A DNA stretch of 27,500 bases, taken from Prorocentrum cordatum (taxonomy: Eukaryota > Sar > Dinophyceae > Prorocentrales > Prorocentraceae). The notes under the pieces are model-generated. The model was not told the origin of the DNA and ran no database searches. It saw nothing but the letters and a program-made list of their open reading frames with translations. The stretch spans positions 17,501 through 45,000 of the forward strand of contig CAUYUJ010022558.1 of the NCBI GenBank assembly GCA_963575745.1, read 5' to 3'. The position numbers were made by a program, and so were the translations under genes. Shown here piece by piece: positions 17,773 through 26,039 of the stretch; the first letter of the stretch is position 1; each line of letters opens with the position of its first letter.

Positions 17773-18457
17773 GCCCGCCCTCCCAAACGGGGCGGTGGTG
17801 GTGGCGGTGGAGAGCGCGTCGCCTGGAGGCTGAGGGCCGCCGCCGCTGGCGCGCGCCCGCTACTCCCACCTCCGCGAGGCTGGTGGTTCACGCCCCGCGG
17901 GCCGGGACCATCTTCGGGTCTTTCCTTCGCCTCCGCGAGGCTGGCGGCCCGCGCTCCGCGGGCCGGGGCCGCTTCCGGGAGTGCGCCTTCGCCTCCGCGA
18001 GGCTGGTGGTTCACGCCCCGCGGGCCGGGATCATCTTCGGGTCTCCCTTTCGCCTTCGCGAGGCTGGCGGCCCACGCCCTGCGGGCCAGGGCCGCCTCCA
18101 GGGTTGCGCCCTCGCCTCCGCGAGGCTGGCGTTCCACGCCCCGCGGGCCGGGGCCGCCTCCCGGATTGCCCCTTCGCGCCTCCTCGAGCGCGCCCCACGG
18201 GCCGGACTCATCTGCGGGGCTTCCCCTTTTCGCCTCCACGAGGCCGACGGTCGGGCCCCGCGGGCCCCGCGTCGTCCTGCGCAGCGCAGTTTTTTCACTC
18301 AGTCGCAACGGACCTGCTGAGCACGCAGGGCGCGGCGCACTGATGTGGAAGAGAAAGTGCCCACCTATCTTCTCAAGGGTGGCTGGGTGTGGTTGCAGGA
18401 AAGGGAGTGCTTGTCCGTTATTCACAGGTCAATTGAGGACAATGGCACTCCTTATGC
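17773..18457 (+). repeat. Retroelement repeat B3
   Basis: B3 differs from B2 and B4 in the first half (AACGGGGCGGTGGTGG, GCGTCGCCTGGAGGCTGAG) but its last 180 bases are essentially the same as the end of B2. It carries about eight subunits with GCCTCCGCGAGGC cores. Frames open across it give Ala/Arg/Pro-rich repeats without a domain. Confidence 0.88.
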
Positions 18458-18598
18458 ATGGTTGGCGGGTGGTTAGTTCCCATTGTGTATCCATCTTGCC
18501 CCATACTTTCTCTTTCATTCTGCTCTCCCCATTCCTATGCCGGCCCTGTGTTCGAGGCGGCCACGCGGATCGGAACATCGATGCTCTTTGCTTTTCCC
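18458..18598 (+). repeat. Retroelement repeat A4
   Basis: Direct copy of A, 826 bases after A3 and most similar to A2 in the ATCGGAACATCGATGC region and to A3 in the first third (TTAGTTCCC, CATACTTTC). This mosaic suggests gene conversion or unequal exchange between units. Confidence 0.9.
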
Positions 18599-19233
18599 GC
18601 CCGCCCCCCCAAATTGGGTGGTGGTGGTGGTGGAGAATTCGTCGCCTGAAGTCTGAGGGCCGCCGCCGCTGGCACGCGCCCGCTATTCTCGCCTCCGCGA
18701 GGAGGATGGTTCACGCCCCGCGGGCCGGGACCATCTTCGGGTCTTTCCTTTGCCTCCGCGAGGCTGGCGGCCCACGCCCCGCGGGCCGGGGCCGCCTCTG
18801 GGACTGCGCCTTCGCCTCCACGAGGCTGGTGGTTCACGCCCGACGTGCTGGGATCAGCTGCCTCCACGAGGCTGGCGGCCCGCGCCCCGCGGGCCGGGGC
18901 CGCCTCCACCAGGGTTGCACCCTCGCCTCCACGAGGCTGGCAGTCCACGCCCCGCGGGCCGGGGCCGCCTCCCAGGATGCCCCTTCGCGCCTCCTCGAAG
19001 CTGATGGTCGCGCCCCACGGGCCGGACTCATCTGCGGGGCTCCCCCTTCAGCCTCCGCGAGGCCGGCGGTCGGGTCCCGCGGCCCCGCGTCGTCCTGCGC
19101 AGCGCAGTCGTTTCACACAGTCGCAACGGACCTGCTGAGCACGCAGGACGTGGCGCACTGATGTGCAAGAAAAATGCCCGCCTATCCTCTCAACGGTGGC
19201 TGGGTGGTGGTGCAAAAAGGGAAGTGCTTGTCC
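18599..19233 (+). repeat. Retroelement repeat B4 (right end)
   Basis: The first roughly 290 bases equal B2; the remainder keeps all the subunits and ends GAAGTGCTTGTCC, where the CCCTATAG array starts. In B1 to B3 the block GTGCTTGTCC is followed by about 40 further bases before A; these are missing here, so the element ends at or just before this point. Confidence 0.85.
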
Positions 19234-19413
19234 CCTGTAGCCCTACAGCCCTATAGCCCTATAGCTCTATAGCCCTATAGCCCAATAGCCCAATAACCCA
19301 ATAACCCTACAGCCCATGTAGCCCTATAGCCCTATAGCCCTATAGCCCTATAGTCATATTGCCGTACAGCCCATATAGCCCTATAGCCTTATAGCCCTAT
19401 AGCCCTATAGCCG
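19234..19413. repeat. CCCTATAG 8-bp array, right of the retroelement
   Basis: About 20 diverged CCCTATAG units with variants CCCTACAG, CCCAATAA and CATATTGC. The same unit and orientation are found on the left side at 9307-9510. Confidence 0.94.
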
Positions 19414-19494
19414 TAAACCAAGTCTGATGGGGTTTTCTCGGGTATCACTTACACATGCATATACATGTACATTCACACATCTACATATTTGTAG

Positions 19495-19515
19495 TTCTGT
19501 ATATATGTATTTATG

Positions 19516-19610
<95 letters not shown>

Positions 19611-19668
19611 GAGAGGGAGGAACAGAGAGAAAGAGAGACAACCAAACAACTATGATAACACATGACGG

Positions 19669-19721
<53 letters not shown>

Positions 19722-19751
19722 AGAAAGAGGAGAGAGAGAGAGAGATAGAGA

Positions 19752-19790
<39 letters not shown>

Positions 19791-20031
19791 TAGAGAGAGA
19801 GAAAGAAAGAGAGAGAGAGAGAGAGATAGAGAGATAGAGAGAGACAGAGATAGGGAGAGAGAGGGAGGAAGCTAGAGAGAGGTATAACCAATCAGTTCGG
19901 ATAAATATAAACGGAGTAGAGAGAGAGAGGGAGACAACAAGTGATTCATAAGGAAAGCCTGCGTGTATGAATACATAAATGCGCAGAGACCATAATGAGT
20001 GACATGTCTATAGAGAGAAAGACTGAGATAA

Positions 20032-20096
<65 letters not shown>

Positions 20097-20110
20097 CGAG
20101 GGAGAGAGAT
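19495..20110. repeat. TA and (GA)n microsatellite field
   Basis: A short TATATA stretch near 19500-19530 passes into long (GA)n runs: 19530-19606, 19672-19715, 19730-19860 and 20035-20100. They are separated by short A-rich segments, one of which (GGAGTAGAGAGAGA, with ATAACCAATC or CATGACGG before it) recurs at about 19666 and 19912. Poly-Glu/Arg and poly-Ser/Leu frames are products of the repeat. Confidence 0.94.
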
Positions 20111-20860
20111 CACTAGACTGAGCTACAATGCGCATTCGAACCAGACTAGGTCAGGTCGGGAGGAAGGCCGATCGAGGTACCTGCGAAAAGTTCAGACGTT
20201 CACGGGAGCACCTGGGAACCTGGCCGTCCACCGAAATCGGCCCCGAGCTCGGAATTCGGGAACCCGGAGCGGGGATCCCAGGGACCCCGGCCGCCCACCG
20301 GAGTCGGTGCCGAGTCTTCGCTTACTCCTTGCGCGTTGGAGGTTCGCGGAGCAGAGCGCCCCATCATTTACATTTTTTTTTTCGTTTGCCTAGGGTGGGT
20401 CTCCAGAGGGGGCTTGGGGGGCACCTCATGACTATCCTGGGGCCTCCTTGGGGCATGGAGCCGTGCAGAAGGCTAGTCGAAATCCCAGGGTTTGTTTTGG
20501 AAGCGCTGTTCACATCCGCTTAAACACCAGCGAGGGCTGGTGGGATTCAGAAGGAGAGGGAGAGAGGTAGAGAGCGAGAGACAGCAGCATACATGTACAT
20601 ATACACATGTGTATATTCACTCATGTGCTAGATTAGTGCATATCTACAGTACACACAACATACATGCCCATATATTAATAAAGAGGGAGAGAGGGAACGA
20701 GAGTGGGCCTGAGAGAACTCGATGTAGAGGGGCGGTTTAGACTTCTTCACTTGAGAGCGAGCAAGCCCTCCAGCAGGCGAGCACGCAAGCATGCGCTGCC
20801 AACGCTGCGCGTGTAGCACACTGGCGCGCAAGGTGTGAAACCTTCTGATGTCCTGACTGC
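20111..20860. other. Unassigned DNA
   Basis: No gene is supported. 20200-20300 has several GGGAACC/GGATCCC/GGGACCCCGG blocks that resemble the GGTTCCCG-rich blocks of 8040-8436 in inverted orientation. 20550-20710 contains short GA, CATA and ACACA runs. Open frames are short and overlap on both strands. Confidence 0.45.
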
Positions 20861-20875
20861 TTGTGGCAAAAGTGT

Positions 20876-21208
20876 ATGTGCAGCATGCGAGGAGACGGAC
20901 TGTCCCTCTTCCTCAAGATTCTGCTCGTCATCACCCCATCACGTATTATCCAGGTTGACGCTCGAGGCGATAGTATTGGCCGCCAGATAGCCTCGCTATA
21001 CTTGCGTGGCATGGCAGAGGCGCGGGTTGTGCACCCCAGTCGCGTGTGTTGCGTTTGCATGAACAGGTGTGCGCGTGCATGCTGCCCTAAACCTCTACCA
21101 GGCACGTCTGACCGTTACTTCCGCAACAGTGCGCCGCTGACCGCAGCCGTGTACACGTCGCCAAACCAGTTCTCTGTCTGGTCTGCGTCGATCGTGCCAC
21201 CAACATGA
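20876..21208 (+). CDS. Small hypothetical ORF, Cys-rich middle
   Basis: The ORF has 110 codons from the first in-frame ATG. Its N-terminal third contains a hydrophobic segment LSLFLKILLVI that might act as a signal or anchor. The middle has VCCVCMNRCARACC, six cysteines in a short span. The family is not recognised. Base composition is less biased than the surrounding repeats, so the frame is less likely to be a repeat product, but no SL, homolog or splice signal supports expression. It may be chance. Confidence 0.17.
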   Translation: MCSMRGDGLSLFLKILLVITPSRIIQVDARGDSIGRQIASLYLRGMAEARVVHPSRVCCVCMNRCARACCPKPLPGTSDRYFRNSAPLTAAVYTSPNQFSVWSASIVPPT

Positions 21209-21367
21209 TCATATCCGTAAGGGCTTCGCCCCCTGCCGCCGGCCCCCTCTCTCGGAGAATGGGCCATGGAAGAGCTAAGTCATGAGGCCTTGGCGCTGTC
21301 GTGAAGCAGTATCGAAACTTCATGCGAAGCCGAGTCGCAATCAGCAACACCAACTGATCACAAGAGG

Positions 21368-21484
21368 GGTTACCACACCTTGCGATTGGTAAGACGTGTA
21401 TGGTTTAAGGGTTTGGTTACCACACCTTGCGATGAAAGGGCCGAGGGAGTTCTCGCAGTTTGGGTTACCACGCCTTGCGATGGA
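21368..21484. repeat. 47/48-bp tandem repeat, three copies
   Basis: GGTTACCACACCTTGCGAT begins at 21368, 21415 and 21463 (the last with CACG). The sequence between copies is only partly conserved. The array runs directly into the 73-bp satellite. Confidence 0.85.
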
Positions 21485-22370
21485 TGTGCGTGATGGGTTG
21501 GAATTTCAGAAATGCGGCAAATCCCCTGTGTTTTTGGACCCTGACCCCGCGGATCTGCGTAAGGGGTGGCGCCGAATTTCAGAAATGTGGCAAATCCCAT
21601 GTGTTTTTGGACCCTGACCCCGCGGATCTGCGTGAGGGGTGGCACCGAATTTAAGAAATATGGCAAACCCCATGTGTTTTTGGACCCTGACCCGCGGATC
21701 TGCGTAAGGGGTGGCGCCGAATTTCAGAAATGTGGCAAATCCCATGTGTTTTTGGACCCTGACCCCGCGGATCTGCGTGAGGGGTGGCACCGAATTTCAG
21801 AAATGTGGCAAATCCCTGTGTTTTTGGACCCTGACCCCGCGGATCTGCGTGAGGGGTGGCACCGAATTTCAGAAATGTGGCAAATCCCATGTGTTTTTGG
21901 ACCCTGACCCCGCGGATCTGCGTGAGGGGTGGCACCGAATTTCAGAAATGTGGCAAATCCCTGTGTTTTTGGACCCTGACCCCGCGGATCTGCGTGAGGG
22001 GTGGCACCGAATTTCAGAAATGTGGCAAATCCCGTGTGTTTTTTGGACCCTGACCCCGCGGATCTGCGTGAGGGGTGGCACCGAATTTCAGAAATGTGGC
22101 AAATCCCATGTGTTTTTGGACCCTGACCCCGCGGATCTGCGTGAGGGGTGGCACCGAATTTCAGAAATGTGGCAAATCCCATGTGTTTTTGGACCCTGAC
22201 CCCGCGGATCTGCGTGAGGGGTGGCACCGAATTTCAGAAATGTGGCAAATCCCATGTGTTTTTGGACCCTGACCCCGCGGATCTGCGTGAGGGGTGGCAC
22301 CGAATTTCAGAAATGTGGCAAATCCCATGTGTTTTTGGACCCTGACCCCGCGGATCTGCGTGAGGGGTGT
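21485..22370. repeat. 73-bp satellite, about 12 copies
   Basis: Each unit contains ACCGAATTTCAGAAATGTGG, AAATCCCATGTGTTTTTGG, ACCCTGACCCCGCGGATC and TGCGTGAGGGGTGGC. Copies after the first two are nearly identical; variants lose one base (AAATCCCTGTG), gain one T, or read GTAAGGGG instead of GTGAGGGG. Because 73 is not a multiple of three, frames shift each unit and short ORFs recur on both strands. These are not genes. The function, if any, is unknown. Confidence 0.96.
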
Positions 22371-22847
22371 CGATTCCGAGCCCCCCCAGCAATTCAGACA
22401 ACGCGCCCAGGGGACGCTGGAAAATCCTGTTTGGGCCTCCCCCCCCCTCGCGCGGTCAATCAACTAGTTACAGTAACCAGCAAGAAGCAGAACTGTAACA
22501 CTGGAGACTACAAGCTACAACTGGTACTGGAAACTGCGAACCCGTGCCTACAGCCTGGTGGCCCCACAAGGGGGCCAGCGGATTTGCGCGCATTTGTGTA
22601 AGTACGGAACTTGCTCGGGAAGCCGAGTCGCGAGCGCTCAGGTGAACGTCTGTGAGAAGATCCTGAGGCATCCACAGTTTTCTGCCGATGGTGCACTGAC
22701 AGCCAACGGGGATCGGACGTTGCTTCATATGTGTTCCTTCAGTGCTTGCTCTCCTTACTGATGTAGCATGGGTGAGTGCTCGGACTCCAGGCGTCGCAAC
22801 CCAAAGGGGCTTACGTCTTGAAGCATATGAAGCTGGCGCGACATGGC
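22371..22847. other. Unassigned DNA between two satellites
   Basis: No gene is supported. C-runs lie at 22380 and 22440. The remainder has balanced composition and short frames on both strands without recognisable domains. Confidence 0.5.
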
Positions 22848-23080
22848 GCTTTGTGTAGCATTGCTTGGCATGTTGCTTGGCATATTGCTCGGCATCTAGC
22901 TCGGCATTGCTTGGCATATTGCTTGGCATAGTGCTCGGCGTAGTGCTTGGTATACTGCTTGGCATATTGCTTAGCATATTGCTTGGCGTTTCTTGGTGCT
23001 GCTTGGCATTGCTTGGCGTTGCTCGGTATCGCTTTGTATTGCTTGGCGTATTACTTGGCGCTGCTTTGCCTTGCGAGGCG
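22848..23080. repeat. 12-bp repeat, unit GCTTGGCATATT
   Basis: About 18 diverged copies of GCTTGGCATATT, with GCTCGGCAT, GCTTGGCGT and GCTTAGCAT variants. The Leu/Gly/Ile/Ala frame through it looks hydrophobic but comes from the 12-bp period. Confidence 0.9.
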
Positions 23081-23084
23081 AGGC

Positions 23085-23230
23085 AGCAAAGCACCAAGAC
23101 TAAGGAACAAAGCCCAAGAATCCAGGAGCCAGGGAGCCAAGGCCAAATAACCAAGGAGCCAGGGAGCCACGACCAACGAACCCAGGAGCCAGGACCAAGG
23201 AGCCAGGGAACCAATACCGGGGAGCCCCGA
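23085..23230. repeat. GAGCCAGGGAGCC degenerate repeat
   Basis: Variants of CCAGGAGCCAGGGAGCCA, spaced 20 to 30 bases, alternate with CCAAGG or AACCAA. It follows directly on the GCTTGGCATATT array. Confidence 0.75.
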
Positions 23231-23622
23231 GGAGCGCTGGCTGGCGCAGTCCCAGCACCCACCTGGCCCTTCGAAGACAGATGTCCGCCTCTCAGTCGAA
23301 GCCTGTTTGGGGGAAGAACTGCCCCTGCAAGCGGCTGAGGTCTTCGAGCCTGCGTATGGAGCGACGCAGAAGGAAGGGGGCGCCTGCGCCGACATTGGCG
23401 CGTCAGCTGCCCACGTAGGGGCGCGCGTGAGCGCCTTCTTCTCCAGAGCGTGCCGCGCTGGCGGCCCGCTTAGGCCACCGCGCAAGGTCGCCGTGCCATC
23501 TCGCGTCAGCCGCGCTCTCTCTCATCGTCGCGCACGTGTATGTGCGGTGGACGTCGGCCTCCGAGTGGAGGCTCCGCGGGCCTTTTCCCGTTCTATTGGC
23601 CCGCTCCCCCACCCCTCAGTGC
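23231..23622. other. Unassigned GC-rich DNA
   Basis: No gene or repeat is supported. Short frames exist on both strands without domains. Confidence 0.45.
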
Positions 23623-24675
23623 ATGCCCATCTCACCTTACACGCCGGTCATTGAGAAAGTAGATGTTCTAGGGTTCCCAGATCCCAGTCTGCTCTGGGCG
23701 CCTTCCTACTGCGAGGGTCGAGTGGTTTTCCCTCTTCCCTCCTCTTCGGGGGGCGGGCGGGAGCCCAATCTACTTCCAATGCCTTCTTGCTTCATGCGTC
23801 TACCCACGTCTTCCGACCGATGGGTGCGCGTTACTTACACCTGGACCCCTCCTGTCCTGCCCCCACAACTCTCCCTCGACCATCCGTCGTGTTGCTTGGC
23901 GCTGCCTCCTCCTCCGCTGCCCCCAGCGCTGCGTCTGCGGCCCAACCTCTCCCTGACCGCCCCTCCGCTGCGGGAGCCCTGGGCCCTCAGGGGGCAGAAG
24001 CCGAGCTGGGGCCTCGCCAGCCCGTCTCTCGGCGCCTGCCTCCTGCGTGCCCGCCCCTCCCCCCTCCGGGCGGGGCCAGGACCACGATGCATCGTGGGCG
24101 AAAAGCAGAGCCGTATCCACGGCGTCGCTGGCCGGGCCCCCGGGCCGCGACCCCGCGGAGACGGGGGGGCTCTTTTTGCGGATGCCCCACGCAGAGCGAG
24201 TCCGTGTGACGGCGTATCCGGGGGGTCGCGCCCCAGAGTGCAGACCGCGAGGGCGCGCGTACGGGTGTGCTCGCCGCACGTTCCAGAGCGTCCCCGATCG
24301 CTCTCAGAGTTTTTCGGAGCGCTCTGGAACGGCCGCGGCGCCCAGCACGTCCTGCAGAAGCGCCAGATCTCGGAGGTCCCTGATCCGTCCCCCTCCAGCT
24401 TCTGCCTGGACGAGGGCGCAGCACTGCCCGCCAGGAGACGGCGCTCCACTGGGCCGCCAGGAACGGGCACCAGGAGGCGCGCCCCATCCCCTTTGCCGCA
24501 CCGCGCGGGTTGCAGGAAGGGCCGTGATGGGGGGCGGGGCGGGTTGCACAGGGTCGCGCTCACAGGGTCCCGCCCTCGGTTGCCTCCGTCCGCGGGGCGA
24601 GCCGTTCTGGTGGGAGGGTTCGGGCCCCCTGCGGCTCCTACTGGGTCCCGCAGGATTCGTGTAGGGCCCCCATGA
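23623..24675 (+). CDS. Hypothetical 350-residue ORF, Pro/Arg-rich
   Basis: The frame runs from ATG 23623 to TGA 24673-24675. The first half is Pro/Leu/Ser-rich; the section from about residue 220 includes [19 protein letters not shown] and [18 protein letters not shown], which looks more like protein than repeat-derived sequence. The end is Arg/Gly/Pro-rich. No known domain, signal peptide or membrane span is evident. Long frames overlap it on the minus strand and in another plus frame, so GC bias alone could explain it. No SL lies upstream. Confidence 0.2.
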   Translation: MPISPYTPVIEKVDVLGFPDPSLLWAPSYCEGRVVFPLPSSSGGGREPNLLPMPSCFMRLPTSSDRWVRVTYTWTPPVLPPQLSLDHPSCCLALPPPPLPPALRLRPNLSLTAPPLREPWALRGQKPSWGLASPSLGACLLRARPSPLRAGPGPRCIVGEKQSRIHGVAGRAPGPRPRGDGGALFADAPRRASPCDGVSGGSRPRVQTARARVRVCSPHVPERPRSLSEFFGALWNGRGAQHVLQKRQISEVPDPSPSSFCLDEGAALPARRRRSTGPPGTGTRRRAPSPLPHRAGCRKGRDGGRGGLHRVALTGSRPRLPPSAGRAVLVGGFGPPAAPTGSRRIRVGPP

Positions 24676-24726
24676 GGTTCCGCAGACCCCGTAACGGGTT
24701 TCGTAATAATTACAGATGTAAGGATT

Positions 24727-24731
24727 ATACA

Positions 24732-24781
<50 letters not shown>

Positions 24782-24825
24782 TATATATATATATATGTAT
24801 ATACATACATATATATATATATATG
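24727..24825. repeat. (AT)n microsatellite
   Basis: ATATAT runs with a few GTAT and CATAC interruptions cover about 100 bases. Tyr/Ile frames on both strands are repeat products. Confidence 0.95.
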
Positions 24826-24849
24826 GTTTTCTGCGAAACAAAGGATCCT

Positions 24850-25345
24850 TGCGCAGCCCAATCGGAGCCCCATAGGATCCCAGCGGATCCATATGGGAGC
24901 GTGGGAGGATCCCCACGGCACCTGGTGGGGGGACGAAGGCCCCCCCAGGGGGGTTGCTGGGGTGCCTGAGGATGCCCCAGGGGATTCCTAGGGCTTCCGA
25001 TGGGTTCCGACGATTCCTCGGATTCCGAAGAATTTTGAAGAATTCCTATGGATTTTAGGGATTCCTGCGATTTCTTGGGGATTCCTAGGAGTCCGAAGGT
25101 TTCCTAAGGATTCGTAAGGCATCCTAAAGGATACCTAGGGATTCGTATGGATTCGTATGGATTCCGATGGATTCTTGAGGATTCCTCAGCATTCCTAGAG
25201 GAATCCTAGGGATTCCTTCGGACCCCCCGTCGGTTTCATATGTATTCCTGAGGATTAGTGAGGAGCCCTAGGGATCCCTGAAGGATCGTGAAGGATTCCT
25301 AGGGACTCTTCGGGATCCCTAGGATTTCCTACGGATTCCCAAGGG
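24850..25345. repeat. Degenerate 10-bp satellite ATTCCTAAGG, block 1
   Basis: GGATTCCTAAGG-like units with many substitutions (GGATCCC, GATTCCGA, GATTCGTA) recur every 9 to 12 bases. The core combines GGATTCC and CCTAAGG, both nearly palindromic. The same satellite resumes at 26040. Confidence 0.9.
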
Positions 25346-25348
25346 GCC

Positions 25349-25475
25349 GAGTCGTTCGGGCGCCTCGTCCTGGTGTGAGTCGTTCGGGCCACTCCTTCTG
25401 GTGTGAGTCGTTCGGGCTCTTCGTGGTTTGAGTCGTTCGGGCCCCTCGTCCTGGTGTGAGTCGGTGCATCTCCTC
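25349..25475. repeat. 28-bp tandem repeat, five copies
   Basis: GAGTCGTTCGGG begins at 25349, 25377, 25405 and 25430, with GAGTCGGTGC at 25458, so the unit is 28 bases with one 25-base copy. Between cores the sequence reads CCCCTCGTCCTGGTGT or similar. Confidence 0.88.
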
Positions 25476-25650
25476 GTGGGGCCTCTTGGGGGCCTCTTGG
25501 AGCCTCTTGGGGCCTCTTGGGGGCCTCTTGGGGGCCTCTTGGGGGCCTCTTGGGGGTCTCGTGGGGCCTCTGGGGGGCCTCTTGGGGGCCTCTTGGAGGC
25601 CTCTTGGGAGGCTCCGGGGGGCCTCTTGGGGCCATCTTGGGGCATCTTGC
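25476..25650. repeat. 11/12-bp repeat, unit GGGGGCCTCTTG
   Basis: About 14 copies of GGGGGCCTCTTG or GGGGCCTCTTG, with a few variants (GGTCTCGTG, GGCTCCGGG, GGCCATCTT). The long Pro/Arg/Glu-rich minus-strand frame across this segment and the 28-bp array is a repeat product. Confidence 0.92.
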
Positions 25651-25671
25651 GACCTCCTCAGAAGCGCAAAG

Positions 25672-25900
25672 GAGCGCTGCCCCCTGAGAAGGACAAAATG
25701 AGGCCAACACCTTCGTAAAATTAATGATTTTGCTATGAAGGAAGATGAGCGCGGCCCCCCTCAGGAGGCCAAAATGGGGCCCAAACCGTAGTAAAATCAA
25801 TGATTTTAGCTTGAAAGAAGAGGAGAGGAACCTATCTCCGCCCCCCCGTCGGGGCCAGAATCCTCGTGAGGGTCGTCGTTTTTTAGCCCTCCCAGGAGTC
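25672..25900. repeat. About 76-bp tandem duplication with a weak third copy
   Basis: Units starting near 25674 and 25749 share GCCCCCTGAG/GCCCCCCTCAGG, CAAAATGAGGCC/CAAAATGGGGCC and GTAAAATTAATGATTTT/GTAAAATCAATGATTTT. A third, more diverged unit follows from about 25825 (CGCCCCCCCGTCGGGGCC). No gene is visible. Confidence 0.75.
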
Positions 25901-26039
25901 GAAAAAGACCCCTCTGACCACCCGCGGGGGTCCCTCTCCAGGCCCAGGGGGAGGGGGTAGGGGGAGGGGTAAACCCCTCCCCGAAAGGGAAGAAGGGGGG
26001 TTGAGGACAGAGCGGGCTCTCTAAACCACTCACGCCCAA
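25901..26039. other. G-rich segment between satellite blocks
   Basis: GGGGGAGGGGGTAGGGGGAGGGG at 25948-25970 has four or more G-runs and G-quadruplex potential. No gene is supported. Confidence 0.6.

Larger units (their letters stand above)
9513..19233 (+). mobile_element. Tyrosine-recombinase retrotransposon, DIRS/Ngaro/PAT-like, decayed
   Basis: The order is A1, gag, RT-RNase H, spacer, tyrosine recombinase, B1, A2, B2, A3, B3, A4, B4. A recombinase instead of a DDE integrase, no long terminal repeats, and a repeat A at the left with B-A-B at the right fit the split direct repeats of Ngaro and PAT-type elements in the DIRS order. No methyltransferase domain was found, which agrees better with Ngaro/PAT than DIRS1. 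All genes read on the plus strand and carry several frameshifts or stops. The right end is amplified beyond the usual single B-A-B. Both flanks are CCCTATAG arrays. The class is inferred from domain content and repeat order; the exact family is not established. Confidence 0.82.

Noticed and set aside
16935-19161. Long plus-strand open frames (about 460 and 510 codons) across the A/B repeats
   Set aside because: They arise from GC-rich tandem repeats without stops, have only Arg/Ala/Pro-rich periodic sequence, and are matched by equally open minus-strand frames.
20120-20200. Minus-strand GGTTCGAATGC resembling a tRNA B box
   Set aside because: No matching A box or cloverleaf can be drawn around it.
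21485-22370. 73-base units considered as a tRNA gene cluster because of their length
   Set aside because: No T-loop GGTTCGAATCC-type element, no acceptor pairing and no anticodon stem in the right place.
21485-22370. CRISPR-like array
   Set aside because: The units are contiguous, with no unique spacers, and the genome is eukaryotic.
25255-25800. 181-codon minus-strand Pro/Arg/Glu-rich frame
   Set aside because: It is produced by the 28-bp and 11/12-bp repeats and shows only their periodicity.
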